Shown here: one piece after another, positions 6,077-6,745 of the stretch
How positions within the stretch are numbered: position 1 is the stretch's first letter
Layout: each line of letters opens with the position of its first letter
NCBI GenBank assembly: GCA_027327845.1
Contig: DAHVYC010000027.1
Location: 1 to 6,745, forward strand
Length of the DNA stretch: 6,745 nt
Source: Candidatus Nomurabacteria bacterium
GTDB taxonomy: Bacteria > Patescibacteriota > Minisyncoccia > Phycocordibacterales > UBA9973
Reading direction: 5' to 3'
Made by a program: the position numbers and the translations under genes
The notes under the pieces: model-generated
What the model saw: the letters and a program-made list of their open reading frames with translations, nothing else
Database searches by the model: none
Told to the model about the DNA's origin: nothing

Positions 6077-6109
6077 AGCCGGTGCCTTCGACCACTCAGC
6101 CACGCCTCC
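6077..6109 (-). pseudogene. 5' portion of a second tRNA-Ser, ending in the anticodon loop just before the anticodon
   Basis: On the minus strand GGAGGCG-TG-GCT-GAGTGGTCGAA-GGC-A-CCGGC-T is a textbook serine tRNA 5' portion: acceptor strand, D arm with GAGTGGT, and 5' anticodon stem. After that T (tRNA position 32) the sequence turns into CGTCCCGTTTCAAAGC and then the intact tRNA-Ser(CGA). No matching GCCGG stem, T arm or CGCCTCC strand follows on this side of the window. It begins about 7 bases after the predicted transcription start, so it is probably transcribed. Truncated tandem copy is the simplest reading. Confidence 0.75.
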
Positions 6110-6122
6110 GTACCTAAAGAGT

Positions 6123-6150
6123 AATTTAGCACTTTTTGCGATTTTTTCAA
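6123..6150 (-). promoter_or_regulatory. Probable promoter of the tRNA-Ser cluster
   Basis: On the minus strand TTGAAA (6150-6145), a 16-base spacer and an extended -10, TGC-TAAATT (6131-6123), lie just upstream of the tRNA fragment. The predicted start is near 6116. A 15-base palindrome, ATTTTTT-C-AAAAAAT (6141-6155), overlaps the -35. The AAAAAGTGCTAA block is shared with the promoter of the GlmU-like gene. Confidence 0.55.
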
Positions 6151-6168
6151 AAAATAATCAATAGTATA

Positions 6169-6197
6169 TTGACTATTTATATAAAATGTGGTATTCT
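6169..6197 (+). promoter_or_regulatory. Promoter of the secreted-protein gene at 6258
   Basis: TTGACT (6169-6174) is followed after 17 bases by TATTCT (6192-6197), preceded by TGG to give an extended -10. Transcription should start near 6204. The resulting leader of about 54 bases is almost free of G and C and should be unstructured up to the Shine-Dalgarno. It runs divergently from the tRNA promoter, with 18 bases between the two -35 boxes. Confidence 0.6.
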
Positions 6198-6245
6198 AAC
6201 TAAGAAATAAAATAAAATCGTAAATCGAAAATAGAATAAATAAGA

Positions 6246-6251
6246 GGGAGG
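6246..6251 (+). promoter_or_regulatory. Strong Shine-Dalgarno deciding a TTG start
   Basis: GGGAGG, within AGGGAGGT, lies 6 bases before TTG at 6258. A TAA in the same frame at 6252-6254 excludes any start further upstream. This is the only clear Shine-Dalgarno before a gene in the window. Confidence 0.8.
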
Positions 6252-6257
6252 TAAATC

Positions 6258-6745
6258 TTGAAAAAACTACTTGTAATTTTGATGATTTCTTCTGCACTTC
6301 TTGCTCAGGGGAACATGTCGGTTTTTATGACCGATAACCTTATAGGTTTAAAGATATCCGGGCCAGTGGTAAAAACCAATTTCACTCCCGGAGCAGATCA
6401 TGGGAACACTTCAGTTTTTAATGGGGATACCCTTTCTTTTAAAAAGGAAGGAGATATTTATTCAACAACATTCTCTGATTTTAGCAGGGGAATGGCAGCT
6501 GGAAAAATACAGGATGTTAGTTTGTATAATTTCTCGGCTGGGTATGTGCCGAGAGATTTGAGAAAGCCCCTTCATACCAGAGTAAGTTTTTCTAAAGGAA
6601 AAACCTTGATTTGGTGCGGGGAAAGTTTCACTACTCAAGTTGAACAAAATTTTTCGAGCTATTTTGTAGCTCGAGAGTTCCCGTTGGTTTTAGTGCCGAC
6701 AGGTAAGTACATTAAAAGAGTTTCTCATTTCACCAAGAGGGATTC
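6258..6745 (+). CDS. Unrecognised secreted protein, TTG start (3' partial)
   Basis: An open frame of 162 codons runs from TTG 6258 off the right edge without a stop. The N-terminus, MKKLLVILMISSALLAQG, has two lysines, a hydrophobic core and a plausible cleavage site after ALLA, so it reads as a signal peptide; no lipobox cysteine follows. The visible mature part (SVFMTDNLIGLKISGPVV, DTLSFKKEGDIYSTTFSDF, VSFSKGKTLIWCGESF) looks beta-rich with one cysteine. I recognise no family and assign no function. An ATG at codon 9 is possible, but the Shine-Dalgarno and signal peptide favour TTG. The promoter at 6169-6197 is its own. Its start type and leader differ from the neighbouring genes, which could mean a different expression class or acquisition by transfer. 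Confidence 0.75.
   Translation, partial: MKKLLVILMISSALLAQGNMSVFMTDNLIGLKISGPVVKTNFTPGADHGNTSVFNGDTLSFKKEGDIYSTTFSDFSRGMAAGKIQDVSLYNFSAGYVPRDLRKPLHTRVSFSKGKTLIWCGESFTTQVEQNFSSYFVAREFPLVLVPTGKYIKRVSHFTKRD

Noticed and set aside
5979..6109. Intact tRNA-Ser as an intron-like insertion inside the outer tRNA-Ser
   Set aside because: No 3' half of the outer tRNA (GCCGG stem, T arm, CGCCTCC) is found downstream on the minus strand, so there is nothing to splice to within the window.
5967..6120. tRNA-associated integration site of a mobile element
   Set aside because: No integrase gene and no duplicated tRNA 3' end are visible. The truncated tRNA keeps its 5' part, the reverse of the usual attachment-site pattern.
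6462..6647. Minus-strand ORF of 61 codons near the right edge
   Set aside because: It lies entirely opposite the TTG-start gene, which has promoter, Shine-Dalgarno and signal peptide in its favour.
1..6745. CRISPR array, insertion sequence, or recoded TGA codons
   Set aside because: There are no regularly spaced repeats and no transposase motifs or flanking inverted repeats. All genes read through with the standard bacterial code.

Overview
The window looks like a chromosomal piece of a Patescibacteria (Candidate Phyla Radiation) bacterium, probably Parcubacteria-like. This is inferred from protein style: a secreted multi-domain beta-protein ending in two peptidoglycan-binding modules, a membrane-anchored CAP-domain protein with an HFIPHEGNDHRPH-type N-terminus, a stand-alone GlmU-like uridylyltransferase, moderately AT-rich DNA, and several genes without a Shine-Dalgarno sequence. 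All complete genes read normally with the standard bacterial code. The stops seen are TAG or TAA, and no in-frame TGA has to be read through.

Left part (1-3296, plus strand): a surface protein enters from outside the window (beta-helix end, two DUF5018-like modules, a beta-rich domain, Gly/Pro linkers, two peptidoglycan-binding modules). A strong hairpin terminator follows, and then a CAP-domain membrane protein. The terminator and the CAP promoter overlap: the likely -35 hexamer sits in the terminator loop, and the -10 ends 6 bases before the ATG, which predicts a leaderless mRNA. Both proteins appear to act in the cell envelope.

Middle part (3297-5952, minus strand): glutamate dehydrogenase, a single-domain GlmU-type nucleotidyltransferase, and a DUF2127 membrane protein. 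Each is separated by 80-95 bases and probably has its own promoter. The gdh gene converges on the CAP gene with no base between the two stop codons. Glutamate dehydrogenase links glutamate, 2-oxoglutarate and ammonia. The GlmU-like enzyme would make UDP-GlcNAc for the wall or surface glycans. No operon-level link between them is visible.

Right part (5967-6257): an RNA-gene cluster on the minus strand. An intact tRNA-Ser(CGA) lies just downstream of the 5' portion of a second tRNA-Ser that stops in the anticodon loop, just before the anticodon. The intact tRNA is enclosed by flanks that extend its acceptor stem to about 20 positions. A promoter of extended -10 type precedes the cluster and shares a 12-base motif with the GlmU-like gene's promoter.

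Right edge (6258-6745, plus strand): a gene with a TTG start, a strong Shine-Dalgarno and a good promoter encodes the first 162 residues of an unrecognised secreted protein that runs out of the window. Its expression signals differ from those of the other genes here. The most unusual material lies in the tRNA region and the compact terminator-promoter junction. I see no CRISPR array, insertion sequence or phage gene.
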